Assembly (NCBI GenBank): GCA_965250115.1
Contig: CBDFNJ010000001.1
Coordinates: 1,860,001 to 1,924,000 of the forward strand
DNA: 64,000 bases
Origin: CBDFHB01 sp965250115
Lineage (GTDB): Bacteria; Acidobacteriota; Vicinamibacteria; Marinacidobacterales; SMYC01
Reading direction: 5' to 3'
The position numbers and the translations under genes are program-made. This document shows positions 37,070 to 46,419 of this stretch, one piece after another. Positions within the stretch are counted from its first letter, which is position 1. Each line of letters begins with the position of its first letter. Under the pieces are notes generated by a model. That model saw only the letters and a program-made list of their open reading frames with translations, ran no database searches and had not been told where the DNA came from.

Positions 37070-39007
37070 ATGCACCGTCGAACGATATTCGCTGCCGCAG
37101 TGCTGTTTGCCGCCACCTCATCCGCCCAGGACGGCGTGGACGACTACGAATGGAGGACCTATGGAGGCGACCTCGCCAGCACCCGTTACGCACCGCTCGA
37201 CCAGATCGATCGCTCGAACTTTAACGAGCTGGAGCTCGCCTGGCAATTCAAGACCGATAATCTCGGGCCGCGGCCGGAATCCCGCTTTCAATCGACGCCG
37301 CTCGTGGTCGATGGAGCGCTCTATTCGACGGGAGGCAGTCGCCGCACGGTGTTCGCGCTCGATGCCGAGAACGGCGAACTCCTCTGGATACACCGTCTCG
37401 ATGAAGGCGAGCGAGGCAAGGCCGCGCCACGTCGCCTCTCGGGGCGTGGACTGGCCTATTGGCAGGAAGGGTCGGAGCTGGCTCGCATCGTTTACGTCAC
37501 GCCGGGCTACCAGATGATCGCGCTCGACGCCGGAACCGGTCGACCCGTCTCGAGCTTCGGCAACGACGGGATCATCGACCTGAAGAAGGGACTCGATCAG
37601 GAGCTCGATCCCGTCACCGGGGAGGTCGGACTTCACGCCGCTCCCGTTATCGCCGACGGCGTCATCCTCGTCGGCGCCGCGCATCTGATTGGGGATGCCC
37701 CCGCGACCAAGGAGAAGCCCAAAGGTTACTTCCGAGGTTTCGACGCCCGAACCGGCAAGCGTCTCTGGATCTTCCACACGCTCCCTGGGCCGGGCGAGTT
37801 CGGTAATGACACTTGGCTGAACGACTCCTGGCAGTACACGGGCAACACGGGAGTGTGGGCACAGGTCACCGTAGACGAAGAGTTGGGCATCGTCTATCTG
37901 CCCGTCGAGATGCCGACGGGCGACTACTACGGCGGTCACCGGCACGGAGACAATCTGTTCGCCGATAGCCTCGTTGCGCTCGATCTCCATACGGGTGAGC
38001 GGATCTGGCACTTTCAGACCGTTCATCATGATATGTGGGATTGGGACCTGCCGTGCGCGCCGATTCTCGCCGACATCGTCGTCGATGGCCGGCCCATCAA
38101 AGCCGTCGCCCAGCCGACCAAACAGGGATTCGTGTTCGTCTTCGACCGGGCAACCGGGGAGCCGGTCTGGCCGATCGAGGAGCGTCCCGTCCCCCAAACG
38201 GACGTACCGGGCGAGCGGACCGCACTCACCCAACCGTTTCCGACTAAACCGCCTCCCTTCGAGCGACAGGGCGTGAGTCTCGACGACTTGATCGACTTCA
38301 CCCCGGAGCTCGCAGCGCAGGCAGCCGCGCTCGTTTCGAGCTACCGGCTCGGTCCGATCTACACGCCGCCGTCACTCGCGAAGGCTCCGGATGGCACCGA
38401 GGGAACCCTCATGATGCCGTCAGCCACCGGTGGTGCGAACTGGCCGGGCGGCTCACTCGATCCGGACACCGGCATCCTCTACATCTACTCCAAGACTCAG
38501 ATTACACGGTTGGCGCTCGAGAACGATCCGCAACGCTCGAACATGGATTTCATTTTGGTGCGCGGTCGGGGCGCCCCGCCGTTGAACATCGACGGCCTGC
38601 CGATCGTGAAACTGCCATGGGGACGTATCACCGCGATCGATCTCAACGAGGGCGAAATTGTATGGCAGGTGGCGCACGGAGAGACGCCAGACAACATTCG
38701 CGAGCATCCGGCCCTGCAGGGTGTGACGATCCCCCGAACCGGCCAGGTGGGACGCATCGGTACACTCGTCACGAAGACTCTCGTGATCGCCGGCGATGGC
38801 ACGCTGTTCACGACACCATCCGGTGAGGAGGGCGCCATGCTGCGCGCCTACGATAAGGCGACGGGCGAAGAGGTAGGGCAGGTGCTCATGCCCGGGCCGG
38901 AGACAGGCTCTGCGATGACCTACATGTTGAACGGCGCGCAGTACATCGTGCTCGCGACCGGCGGGAGAGCTACCGGGGCACTGGTCGCGTTCAAGCTTCC
39001 GTCGTAA
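37070..39007 (+). CDS. PQQ-dependent dehydrogenase (quinoprotein)
   Basis: Periplasmic quinoprotein of about 645 residues with a signal peptide (MHRRTIFAAAVLFAATSSAQ). The eight-bladed propeller is shown by repeated tryptophan-docking motifs (for example AENGELLWIHRL, ARTGKRLWIFHTL, LHTGERIWHF, NEGEIVWQVA) and by the WDWDLPCAPILADI segment typical of glucose/alcohol PQQ dehydrogenases. It oxidises an alcohol or sugar and passes electrons to the respiratory chain; substrate not predictable. The ATG at 37070 is preferred for its signal peptide. The TAA stop is part of the 8-bp duplication of the IS256-family element that follows. Confidence 0.92.
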   Translation: MHRRTIFAAAVLFAATSSAQDGVDDYEWRTYGGDLASTRYAPLDQIDRSNFNELELAWQFKTDNLGPRPESRFQSTPLVVDGALYSTGGSRRTVFALDAENGELLWIHRLDEGERGKAAPRRLSGRGLAYWQEGSELARIVYVTPGYQMIALDAGTGRPVSSFGNDGIIDLKKGLDQELDPVTGEVGLHAAPVIADGVILVGAAHLIGDAPATKEKPKGYFRGFDARTGKRLWIFHTLPGPGEFGNDTWLNDSWQYTGNTGVWAQVTVDEELGIVYLPVEMPTGDYYGGHRHGDNLFADSLVALDLHTGERIWHFQTVHHDMWDWDLPCAPILADIVVDGRPIKAVAQPTKQGFVFVFDRATGEPVWPIEERPVPQTDVPGERTALTQPFPTKPPPFERQGVSLDDLIDFTPELAAQAAALVSSYRLGPIYTPPSLAKAPDGTEGTLMMPSATGGANWPGGSLDPDTGILYIYSKTQITRLALENDPQRSNMDFILVRGRGAPPLNIDGLPIVKLPWGRITAIDLNEGEIVWQVAHGETPDNIREHPALQGVTIPRTGQVGRIGTLVTKTLVIAGDGTLFTTPSGEEGAMLRAYDKATGEEVGQVLMPGPETGSAMTYMLNGAQYIVLATGGRATGALVAFKLPS

Positions 39008-39118
39008 TCCGGGGGGATGTCCCGCCGGATGTTGAATTTGGGGTAGCGGCGGCTCCTTGGCCGGCCTAAGAATAGGTCTGCCAAACCAACCGTCTCCAGA
39101 GGGGGACAAGGAGCCACC

Positions 39119-40414
39119 ATGCCAAGGAAATCAAAGAAGCCAGTAAGAAAGCAAACGCACTCGCCTACGGGCAAGGTAGTTGGCCAAGTCGGTCAGATAC
39201 TGCTACCGATGATAGCTGGGATCGCGGCCACGAAGGCGGACCTGACGGAATGGGTGTACGAGCAAGGACTGACCGCATTGCACCTACTCCTGAGAGAGGA
39301 CGCGGAGAAGATCGCGGGGCCGAAGGGCAAGCACGAGAAGGAGCGAACTCATAACCACTGGGGGAGCACGGATGGGGAGCTGAGCTTCGGCGGTCGTCGA
39401 ATCCAAGTGTCGCGACCTCGAGTTCGTTCGAAGTCGGGCGAGGAGGCGTCGCTTCCACACTTCGAAGCCTTCCGCGAAGAAGACCCGCTTCCGGAGCGAG
39501 TGCTGAACCAGATCTTGGTGGGGGTATCGACCCGAAATTACGAATCGAGTCTGGACAAACCCTCGGCGAAGTTGAAGTCTCGTGGCACGAGCAAGAGTGC
39601 CGCCAGCCGTCACCTCGTGAGCCAGACGACTAAGAAGCTCGAGGAATACCTATCTCGGAGGCTAGAGGAGTTCGAGCTTGCGGCACTAATGATGGATGGC
39701 CTTGAGGTGGCCGGACAGACCGTCGTCGTAACTCTCGGTATCACAATAGATGGAACGAAGGTGCCCTTGGGTATATGGCTGGGCTCGACGGAGAACTCTC
39801 GGGTGTGCACCGCGATGTTGCAGAACCTTCTCGAGCGGGGATTGCGGATCGACGAATCGATTCTCTGCGTAGTGGACGGAGGCAAAGGGATCCGCAAAGC
39901 ACTCGTCGACGTTTTGGGGGATCTCGCGGTTATCCAAAGATGCCAGCTCCACAAACTCCGAAATCTACGCTCGTACCTTCCCAAGTCCCGTCACGCCTAC
40001 GTGCTCCAGACAATGAAGGAAGCGTACAAATGCAAGAGTGCCGACAAGGCGCGCAAGCGACTTCAGGCATTGGTGTCGTGGCTCGAGCGAAACGGCTACG
40101 ACGAAGCTGCCGGAAGCCTTCGAGAAGGGATGGAAGAGACCCTCACGGTTGTGAAGCTCGCTCTACCCGAGTTACTTCGCAAATCTCTGGCCACGACAAA
40201 CGCCATCGAGAATCTCAACGGCACCATCCGCAGAGTCTCGAGAAACGTCAAGCGGTGGAAGAGTCCTTCCATGATTCGCCGATGGACCGCTCTCGGCGTC
40301 GTCACGGCGGAGAAAAAGTTTCACCGTATCAAAGGCTATCGCCATATGGGCGCTCTCGTTCACGCGCTTAGAAGCAAACAGAAATCTCTTGACAGCGATG
40401 AGGTTGCTGCCTAA
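39119..40414 (+). CDS. IS256-family (Mutator-type) transposase
   Basis: A 431-residue DDE transposase. The catalytic residues lie in MMDGLEVAG, CVVDGGKGIR and NAIENLNGTIRR. The mid-region QRCQLHKLRNLRSYLP matches the family C/D(2)H-type block. An AAGGAG ribosome site precedes the ATG. It is intact in this copy, so it could act on both copies in the window although its own element has been enlarged by the nested insertion. The same gene at 62955 differs by a few substitutions. Confidence 0.95.
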   Translation: MPRKSKKPVRKQTHSPTGKVVGQVGQILLPMIAGIAATKADLTEWVYEQGLTALHLLLREDAEKIAGPKGKHEKERTHNHWGSTDGELSFGGRRIQVSRPRVRSKSGEEASLPHFEAFREEDPLPERVLNQILVGVSTRNYESSLDKPSAKLKSRGTSKSAASRHLVSQTTKKLEEYLSRRLEEFELAALMMDGLEVAGQTVVVTLGITIDGTKVPLGIWLGSTENSRVCTAMLQNLLERGLRIDESILCVVDGGKGIRKALVDVLGDLAVIQRCQLHKLRNLRSYLPKSRHAYVLQTMKEAYKCKSADKARKRLQALVSWLERNGYDEAAGSLREGMEETLTVVKLALPELLRKSLATTNAIENLNGTIRRVSRNVKRWKSPSMIRRWTALGVVTAEKKFHRIKGYRHMGALVHALRSKQKSLDSDEVAA

Positions 40415-42339
40415 GGGCCGGCGACAAAATAAGTTCCCGTTTTCAAGACGGTCGGATGGTGTAGTTCCATTTGGGTAGAGTCTGGTCCTTTGTAACGGAA
40501 AGCGCCTGCATCCGCTCGTCAGTGATTTTGACGCCCTTCGGATAACGACGCCGGATAAGGTGTGCGCGTACTCGCAAACCGGAAGAGGTGGTGGTCGTGC
40601 GGATGTATTTGAGGATGGTTTCGTAGCTGTCGAGAGGCCTGCCCGCCCAGTTCTTGCTGACCTCGCTGAACAGACGGTGCTCCACTGGATTCCACTTGGA
40701 TGTACCGGACGGATAGCGGGCTATGGTGATAGCGATGTCGTGGCGATTGCAAATCCGCGTTTGAAGCCCGTGCTTCCAACCCCGACACCGATAGCCATTG
40801 CTGCCCCCGGCGTCTGCCAATATCGCGAGGTCACGGGCTGCAGGATAGCGTCGCCGTCCTTCCGTTCGCCACCACTTCTCGATGGCATTCACGGCGAAGT
40901 CCGGGGTGTTGTACGAGGTACCAATGAACACTGTCCCGCGGTTCGCGAGCAGATCGTAGACGCCGTAGGGGATTGCGATGCCGTTCGATTCGGAACGGAA
41001 GTCATGGTCTTTGACGAGAGTCGGCTCGCGGTTCCAGGCCTGCCCGCCGTTTTTGAATAATCCCACCAGCTCCCGTTTCTTCGTGTCTACGCTGATGATG
41101 GGATGACCAGCTGCGGCAAAACGCTCGCGCAGTTCGGCGATACACGCGAATTGGGTATCGCGATCTTCGGACGTGGCACCGCACAGCTTCTTGTGGTTCA
41201 CCCGCAACGAGAAGCCGAGCTGTTTGAGCAGTCGACCGACGGTTTTGCTGCTGACGTTCACACCGAGGCTTCTTAGCTCGCAAGCAATCTTGTCGGTGGT
41301 CCGCCGCGTCCATTTCACTCCCGTCATCGGATCGCCCGCGGTGTCGTGCTTTATGAGTTCTTCGATCTTGGCGATGACTTCTGGCGTTTTTTTTGCACGG
41401 CGCGCCGTCCGCCACCCTTTCGCCGAACTCCGTCGAGCTCAACATCTCTCATTAGCAATTCCCTACGACCTCTGGCTACCGTGCTCGGACCCATCCCGAG
41501 CAGTTCGGCAATCTGTTGGTCGCCACCGTGACCGAGCTTCATGGCCTCGACTCCCGCGTAGAGACGGCGCTGCTTTTCATCGAGCAGGCTGTAGAAAAGA
41601 ACGATCGCAGCCTTCAACTCCACGGGGAGCACGCGGACTCCCCCGACCCCGCCCAACGTGGAAGGTGACGCCTCATGTACCTGGCGGGCCGAGAGCTGTT
41701 GCTTGCGCGTGCTCACATCGGTGGCCAGATACAGATATCGGCCGAACACCTGCTCGCGCGCCAATCTTTTCTCTCGGACCAGTTTCAACAGAGGAGCCTT
41801 GACGTCAACCTGCACCACGTCCTCGAGCTCGTCGACGTAGTAGCCTGCCTCACAGGCCGCGACCAACGCTTTTACCGTCGCAAGCAACGTCCCGTACTTC
41901 GAGAACCACACTGAGCGCAACGACCAAAGACCTTTTCGATCGAACTAGGCGATCTCGTCCAACGTGTAGTAGCTACCACGGTGGGAGTAGCTTGTCCGAT
42001 ACGCCAACTCATTGAGCTTTCGGAAGACGGTCGAGTCCACATCGGTACCCAACACTGCATTCAAATCATCGAGGGTAGCTATTTTGTGCTTCCTCAACAG
42101 GCGGTCGAGATCTTCAGACTGATAGCTCGTAGGTCTCATAATAGGAGAAGTGCCCCTTGATAGGCGTAATCCTCCTACAATGAGGACCGTTTGTCAAACA
42201 CGCGCTGGTTGCTGAAGACCTACAAATGTTCCGTTTCTAGGGAGCTTGCCAGGCTCTCGTGATGCCAGACGATATCGCGATCACGACCTGAAACAGGAAG
42301 AGTGTGCTCAAAACTAGACAGTTATTTTGTCGGCGGCCC
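40415..42339 (-). mobile_element. ISAzo13-like element nested in the IS256-family element
   Basis: The left end GGGCCGGCGACAAAATAA and the right end (reverse complement GGGCCGCCGACAAAATAA) match at 17 of 18 positions. TAA occurs directly outside both ends (40412-40414 and 42340-42342), consistent with a 3-bp duplication; the left TAA is also the stop codon of the IS256 transposase. Removing the element and one TAA rejoins the IS256 element's transposase stop to its own right end. The region 42140-42339 between the coding part and the right end holds no other gene. Confidence 0.88.
40443..42139 (-). pseudogene. ISAzo13-type transposase with N-terminal winged-helix-like extension, one stop and one frameshift
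   Basis: Read from 42139, an N-terminal helical, winged-helix-like region (LRKHKIATLDDLNAVLGTDV) runs in one frame into the transposase start (LLDEKQRRLYAGVEAMKLGH) with a single TAG at 41945-41947. At a run of eight A (minus strand, about 41387-41394) the frame must slip by -1 to continue into the catalytic part (HPIISVDTKKRELVGLFKNG, LAILADAGGSNGYRC, SKWNPVEHRLFSEVSKNW), which matches ISAzo13 family transposases. With the slip the total is 566 codons. The A8 run could allow programmed slippage, but the TAG also blocks expression of the extended form. Confidence 0.8.
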
Positions 42340-42485
42340 TAAGAGTATTCACAGGTGCCGCCGCTACCCGACCAAATTCAACAGCGGCCGGGACATCCCC
42401 TAATCCGGCTCTGATCTAATCGTTGAAACGAAACTCCCGATCGCATAGGCTCTCTGCCTCTGTCGATCGCCTCTGGAGGGCCAAC

Positions 42486-43577
42486 ATGAAGGGGAGAGCT
42501 TCTCGCGTACTTGCGGCCTTGGCTCTGGCGGCAAACTGGGCATGTCAGCCGGTGCAGGCGCCCGATACCGCTATCGATGAGGCCGGGCCGCCGCCGGGCG
42601 CCGTTTGGGAAGGCGAAGCGTTCACCTTTCAACAGATTCGCGACGATATCTACCACGCCGTTGGTACGGGTAACTTGACCATCGGATGCAACGGCAGCGT
42701 CATTATTAATGAGAACGACGTGCTCCTGGTGGACTCTCACATGACGCCGGCCGCTTCATGGGCGCTCTTGAAAGAGTTGAAAAGCATCACCGACAAGCCC
42801 GTGCGCTACGTCGTGAATACCCATTTCCATTTCGACCACGCGCACGGCAACCAGACATTCGGCGAGGACGTCGAGATCATTGGCCACGAGTTCACCCGCG
42901 AGCAGCTAGTATCGGGGGCATCCACGGAAGGTCGCGCCTGGGACGCGTTCGTGGGAGGACTGCCGGAGCGGATCCAGGAAACAGAGAGCAAGCTCCAGAT
43001 GGCCATCGACGCGACCGATCCGAACGCCGAAGCGGAACTGCGGAAACAAGTCTCGATTCTGAAGAATTATCAAGACGCGACGAATGCGATAGTCCCGACG
43101 CCGCCGACGATCACGCTGAGGAAGCGCATGACGCTCACACGCGGAGGCCGGGAGATTCAGCTCCTGTACTTCGGCCGCGGCCATACGGGTGGTGACGTCG
43201 TCGTCTACTTGCCGGAAGACAAGGCCATCGTAACCGGTGACCTCTTGACCAACGGCCTCGCCTATATGGGGAACGCCTACTTGAACGAGTGGGCCGACAC
43301 GCTCGAGGAGGTCAAGAAACTCGACTTCGACGTCGTACTTCCCGGCCATGGCCGTGCGTTCGAGGACATCGAGAAGATCGATCACTTCCAGGCTTATCTG
43401 CGCGATTTGTGGCCCAAGATCGTAGCCAAGCACGAGGCGGGCGTCAGTGAGGAAGAAGCAGCCCAAACGATCGATATGACGAACCACGCGGAGCATTTCT
43501 CTCAAATCGACGGGCCGGGCGTGCACCCTCACGCCGTGCAGCGCGCCTACGCGCTCCTCAACGGCACCGAGCACTAG
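42486..43577 (+). CDS. Metallo-beta-lactamase fold hydrolase, exported
   Basis: A 363-residue protein with the zinc motif HFHFDHAHGN (His113, His115, Asp117, His118), GRGHTGGDVVVYLPEDKAIVTGD for the later His/Asp ligands, and VVLPGHGR for the last His. ATG 42486 follows GGAGGG and gives an export signal with a possible lipobox (ALALAANWAC), so it is likely an envelope lipoprotein. Substrate is unknown; the fold includes lactamases, lactonases and many other hydrolases. It originally followed the PQQ dehydrogenase gene directly, before the IS256 insertion, and is 14 bp from the S9 peptidase gene. Confidence 0.9.
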   Translation: MKGRASRVLAALALAANWACQPVQAPDTAIDEAGPPPGAVWEGEAFTFQQIRDDIYHAVGTGNLTIGCNGSVIINENDVLLVDSHMTPAASWALLKELKSITDKPVRYVVNTHFHFDHAHGNQTFGEDVEIIGHEFTREQLVSGASTEGRAWDAFVGGLPERIQETESKLQMAIDATDPNAEAELRKQVSILKNYQDATNAIVPTPPTITLRKRMTLTRGGREIQLLYFGRGHTGGDVVVYLPEDKAIVTGDLLTNGLAYMGNAYLNEWADTLEEVKKLDFDVVLPGHGRAFEDIEKIDHFQAYLRDLWPKIVAKHEAGVSEEEAAQTIDMTNHAEHFSQIDGPGVHPHAVQRAYALLNGTEH

Positions 43578-43998
43578 CCGGAAGGACGACGATGCGCGTG
43601 CATAGGGCCATGTTGGCGCTCACACTCTTGTGCTGCGCCTCCGCATCCATCCTCGCACAGGACAAACGGGCCATGACAGTCGACGATCTCCTCGAGCTCG
43701 TGAGGATCGGCGACGTCGCCATGATGCCTGATGGATCCCAGGTCTTCTATTCCGAGCGGCATCTGAACTGGGAGACGAACGAGTACGAAAAGAGTTTCTT
43801 CATGATTCCCTCCGAAGGCGGATCACCGATTCCCTTCGTTCGCAAGGACGGCGGTGAGAATTTTTTCATCTCGCCCGATGGGAAATACCTATCCATGTCG
43901 CGAAAGGTCGAGGAAAAACCACAGATATTCGTCGTGCCCCTGGACGGTGGCGAAGCACGGCCGTTGACGGAGCACCGCGGAGAAATCACTGATTCATT

Positions 43999-44646
43999 GA
44001 GGTAAACCCCCGGCTCTGCCGGGGTGACTCCCAGAGGTTTGACCGTGTAAGGAAGTAGGAAAGAAAGTCCTCCTTGGAAAGCGCGAACTTCCAAACAAGG
44101 AGGACTACCAAGGTGAAAGAATACAAGAGCCTATCCCACACACGATGGGACTGCAAATATCACGTTGTGTTCATCCCGAAGTACCGAAGGAAGAAGATGT
44201 ATGGTGCAATCAGAACGCATCTGGGAAAGATTCTCCACGAGCTGGCGAAACAAAAAGAGGCCCGGATTCTGGAGGGCCACTTGATGTCGGACCACGTCCA
44301 CATGTGCATCAGCATCCCACCGAAGTTTGCGGTGTTGAACGTGGTGGGGTTCATCAAAGGCAAGAGTGCGATCTCGGTGGCACGGAACTTCCGCGGACGC
44401 AGACGCAACTTCACCGGCGAAAGCTTCTGGGCACGCGGTTACTTCGTGTCGACCGTAGGCTTGGACGAAGAGATGGTCCGCAAGTACATTCGTGACCAAG
44501 AGCAGGAGGACCAACGTCTGGACCAGCTGAATATGGACTGGTCGGGCTGGTAGTTGGGGAGCAAGATCGCCCCTTTTAGGGGGCTCATGAACAGCCCCTT
44601 CGAGGGGCTCTTGTGAATAGGCCCCCAGCTTTGCCGGGGGTCACTT
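43999..44646 (+). mobile_element. IS200-type (IS200/IS605 family) element
   Basis: Roughly 648 bp without terminal inverted repeats but with subterminal hairpins, as expected for single-strand transposition. Left: CCCCGGCTCTGCCGGGG. Right: GGCCCCCAGCTTTGCCGGGG (partly paired). An extra hairpin, CAGCCCCTTCGAGGGGCT, lies before the right end. No target duplication is present, and the host gene reads through if it is removed exactly. The boundary is ambiguous by one T. Confidence 0.88.
44113..44553 (+). CDS. tnpA: IS200-type TnpA (Y1 HUH transposase)
   Basis: A 146-residue Y1 transposase starting at GTG 44113 (reading on as KEYKSLSHTRWDCKYHVVF). The HUH metal motif is HVH in LMSDHVHMCISI and the catalytic tyrosine is in MVRKYIRDQEQED. 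Length is standard and the frame is intact. There is no tnpB, so this is the IS200 group. It acts as a dimer on single-stranded DNA, recognising the subterminal hairpins of the element. Confidence 0.93.
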   Translation: MKEYKSLSHTRWDCKYHVVFIPKYRRKKMYGAIRTHLGKILHELAKQKEARILEGHLMSDHVHMCISIPPKFAVLNVVGFIKGKSAISVARNFRGRRRNFTGESFWARGYFVSTVGLDEEMVRKYIRDQEQEDQRLDQLNMDWSGW

Positions 44647-46419
44647 TAACTACAAATGGTCCGGTGATGGGCAGAGCATCGTGTTCATCGCCAAAGAGGC
44701 GATGACCGACGGAGAGGCGAAGGAGTTCGCGCTCGGAGCCGATCCGATATTCGTCAATGAAGGAGCCGATGGCAAGAACCATGGGCGATGGACGCATCTC
44801 TGGCACCTTGATATCGCGTCCAAGAAGGTGGCTCGTATTACCGAAGAGGACTTTCTCGTCGGTGGATTCGATGTGTCGAGCGACGGCTCTCGCGTCGTCT
44901 TTACGGCTCGACGCGACAACCGCGGGAATTTCCCTTTCTTGTCGGAGCTCTATCTCGTCCGGACGGACGGGAACGCCATGAAACAGCTGACCCGTAACCG
45001 AGCTCTCGAGAGGGATCCTGTCTGGGCTCCGGATGGGAAGCGTTTCGTATTTCACGCTTCCGATGCCAAAGAGATGGGGCTGAGTAACGGCTACTTGTGG
45101 ATACTGAACCCCGACACCGGCGAGCTCGAGAAACTGGAGGGACAAAACACCGGTGAGATCGACCACCTCGTGTGGACACCCGATGGAAAGAGTCTCCTCT
45201 TCAACGAAGAGCACGGTACGAACACCAACCTCTACCGGCTCGAGATTGCGTCCGGGAACGTCGAGGCTCTGACCGCACGGACCGGCAGGCAGCGGGTGCT
45301 CGCGTATTCACAGGACAGATCCCGGTTCGCCTATACATTCGACGACTTCGATACCCCTGCCGATCTCTATAGCTCTGCTTCGAACGGGACGGGAGTTCGG
45401 CTCACACATGCCAATCCCTGGACGGAAGAAGAGATCCTGACGCCGAAGAGTCGGGTCATTCGCTGGGAAAGCACGGACGGCACTCAGATAGAAGGTGTGT
45501 TCTTGCTTCCCGGGAACTATCGTGAGGGAACTCGGTTACCTCTCGTCCTCGAAATCCACGGCGGTCCCAGCAGCTCTTGGGCCAACGCATTCAGGCCCGA
45601 GTTCATCATCTACACCGGATTGGGGTATGCGGTGCTCGGCCCGAATGTTCGGGGTTCGAGTGGCTACGGTGACGACATTCTACGGGGGTTGATGGGAGAC
45701 GTTGGCGGCGGTGAATACGACGATGCGATGAAGGGGGTGGACCACGTGATCGAAGCCGGCTATATAGACCCGGAAAAGATGGGTGTAGCCGGCTGGAGTT
45801 GGGGCGGTGTCGCCGCAGGATGGGTCATCACGCAGACAAACCGTTTCAAAGCCGCCTCGGTAGGCGCCGGCGTCAGCAATTGGATCGGCGAAAGCGGGCC
45901 GGGATTCAACTGGGACGTGGCCAACTGGTACATCGGCGGGAAGCACTGGACCAAACGGGACGAGTGGCGCCGGCGCTCCGCCATCAACTACGTCGAGAAC
46001 GTCCAGACACCGACCCTGTTCCTGCACGGAGAGAGAGACCAGACGAGCAGCACGAACCAGAGCATGGTGTACTTCGACGCCCTTCAGGATCTGGGCGTGC
46101 CGACCCGCTTCATCAAGTTCCCGAGACAGGGACACGGTATCCGCGAACCGAGGCTGTTGCGAATCCGCGTCGTCGAGAAGATACGCTGGATGCAGAAGTA
46201 CGTCCTGGGTAAAGAATGGACTCCGTGGGAGCGAGTCAAGCGATAAACGTCAACCGGCGGCGTTAGAGGGGAGCTGGACGACCATGAGGACAGCTTGGAT
46301 TCCACTCCGCGCAAACTCTGCCTTTTCTCGCTTGCAGCCGCGCTCGTCGTTGGCGGGACGAGGTCTTGGCTCGAGTCCCGCGAAAACTCGAAATCCGCCA
46401 GCTCGCGTATCGAAACGGG

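Larger units (their letters stand above)
39013..42400 (+). mobile_element. IS256-family element containing a nested ISAzo13-like element
   Basis: Ends are imperfect inverted repeats: GGGGATGTCCCGCCGGATGT at 39013 and the reverse complement of GGGGATGTCCCGGCCGCTGT ending at 42400, with homology continuing to GGTAGCGGCGGC. Perfect 8-bp duplications TAATCCGG flank it at 39005-39012 and 42401-42408, the size expected for IS256. The element was about 1460 bp before a 1925-bp element plus 3-bp duplication entered just after its transposase stop. A second copy starts at 62849. Confidence 0.95.
43592..46246 (+). pseudogene. S9 family prolyl oligopeptidase-type peptidase, split by an IS200-type element
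   Basis: The 5' part (43592-43998) encodes a signal peptide (MLALTLLCCASASILAQ) and the first propeller blade of a secreted S9/DPP-IV-like peptidase. The rest (44647-46246) resumes in the same frame with FNYKWSGDGQSIVF. Removing 43999-44646 gives 669 continuous codons. The hydrolase domain is complete: EIHGGPSSSW, nucleophile Ser in GWSWGGVAAG, Asp in HGERDQTSS and His in RQGHGIREP. As it stands, translation ends at 44003-44005 inside the IS, so the gene is inactive unless the element excises. Confidence 0.92.

Noticed and set aside
44594..44636. Hairpins near 44.6 kb as a rho-independent terminator
   Set aside because: They lie at the right end of the IS200-type element and are better explained as its transposition structures; no T-run follows.
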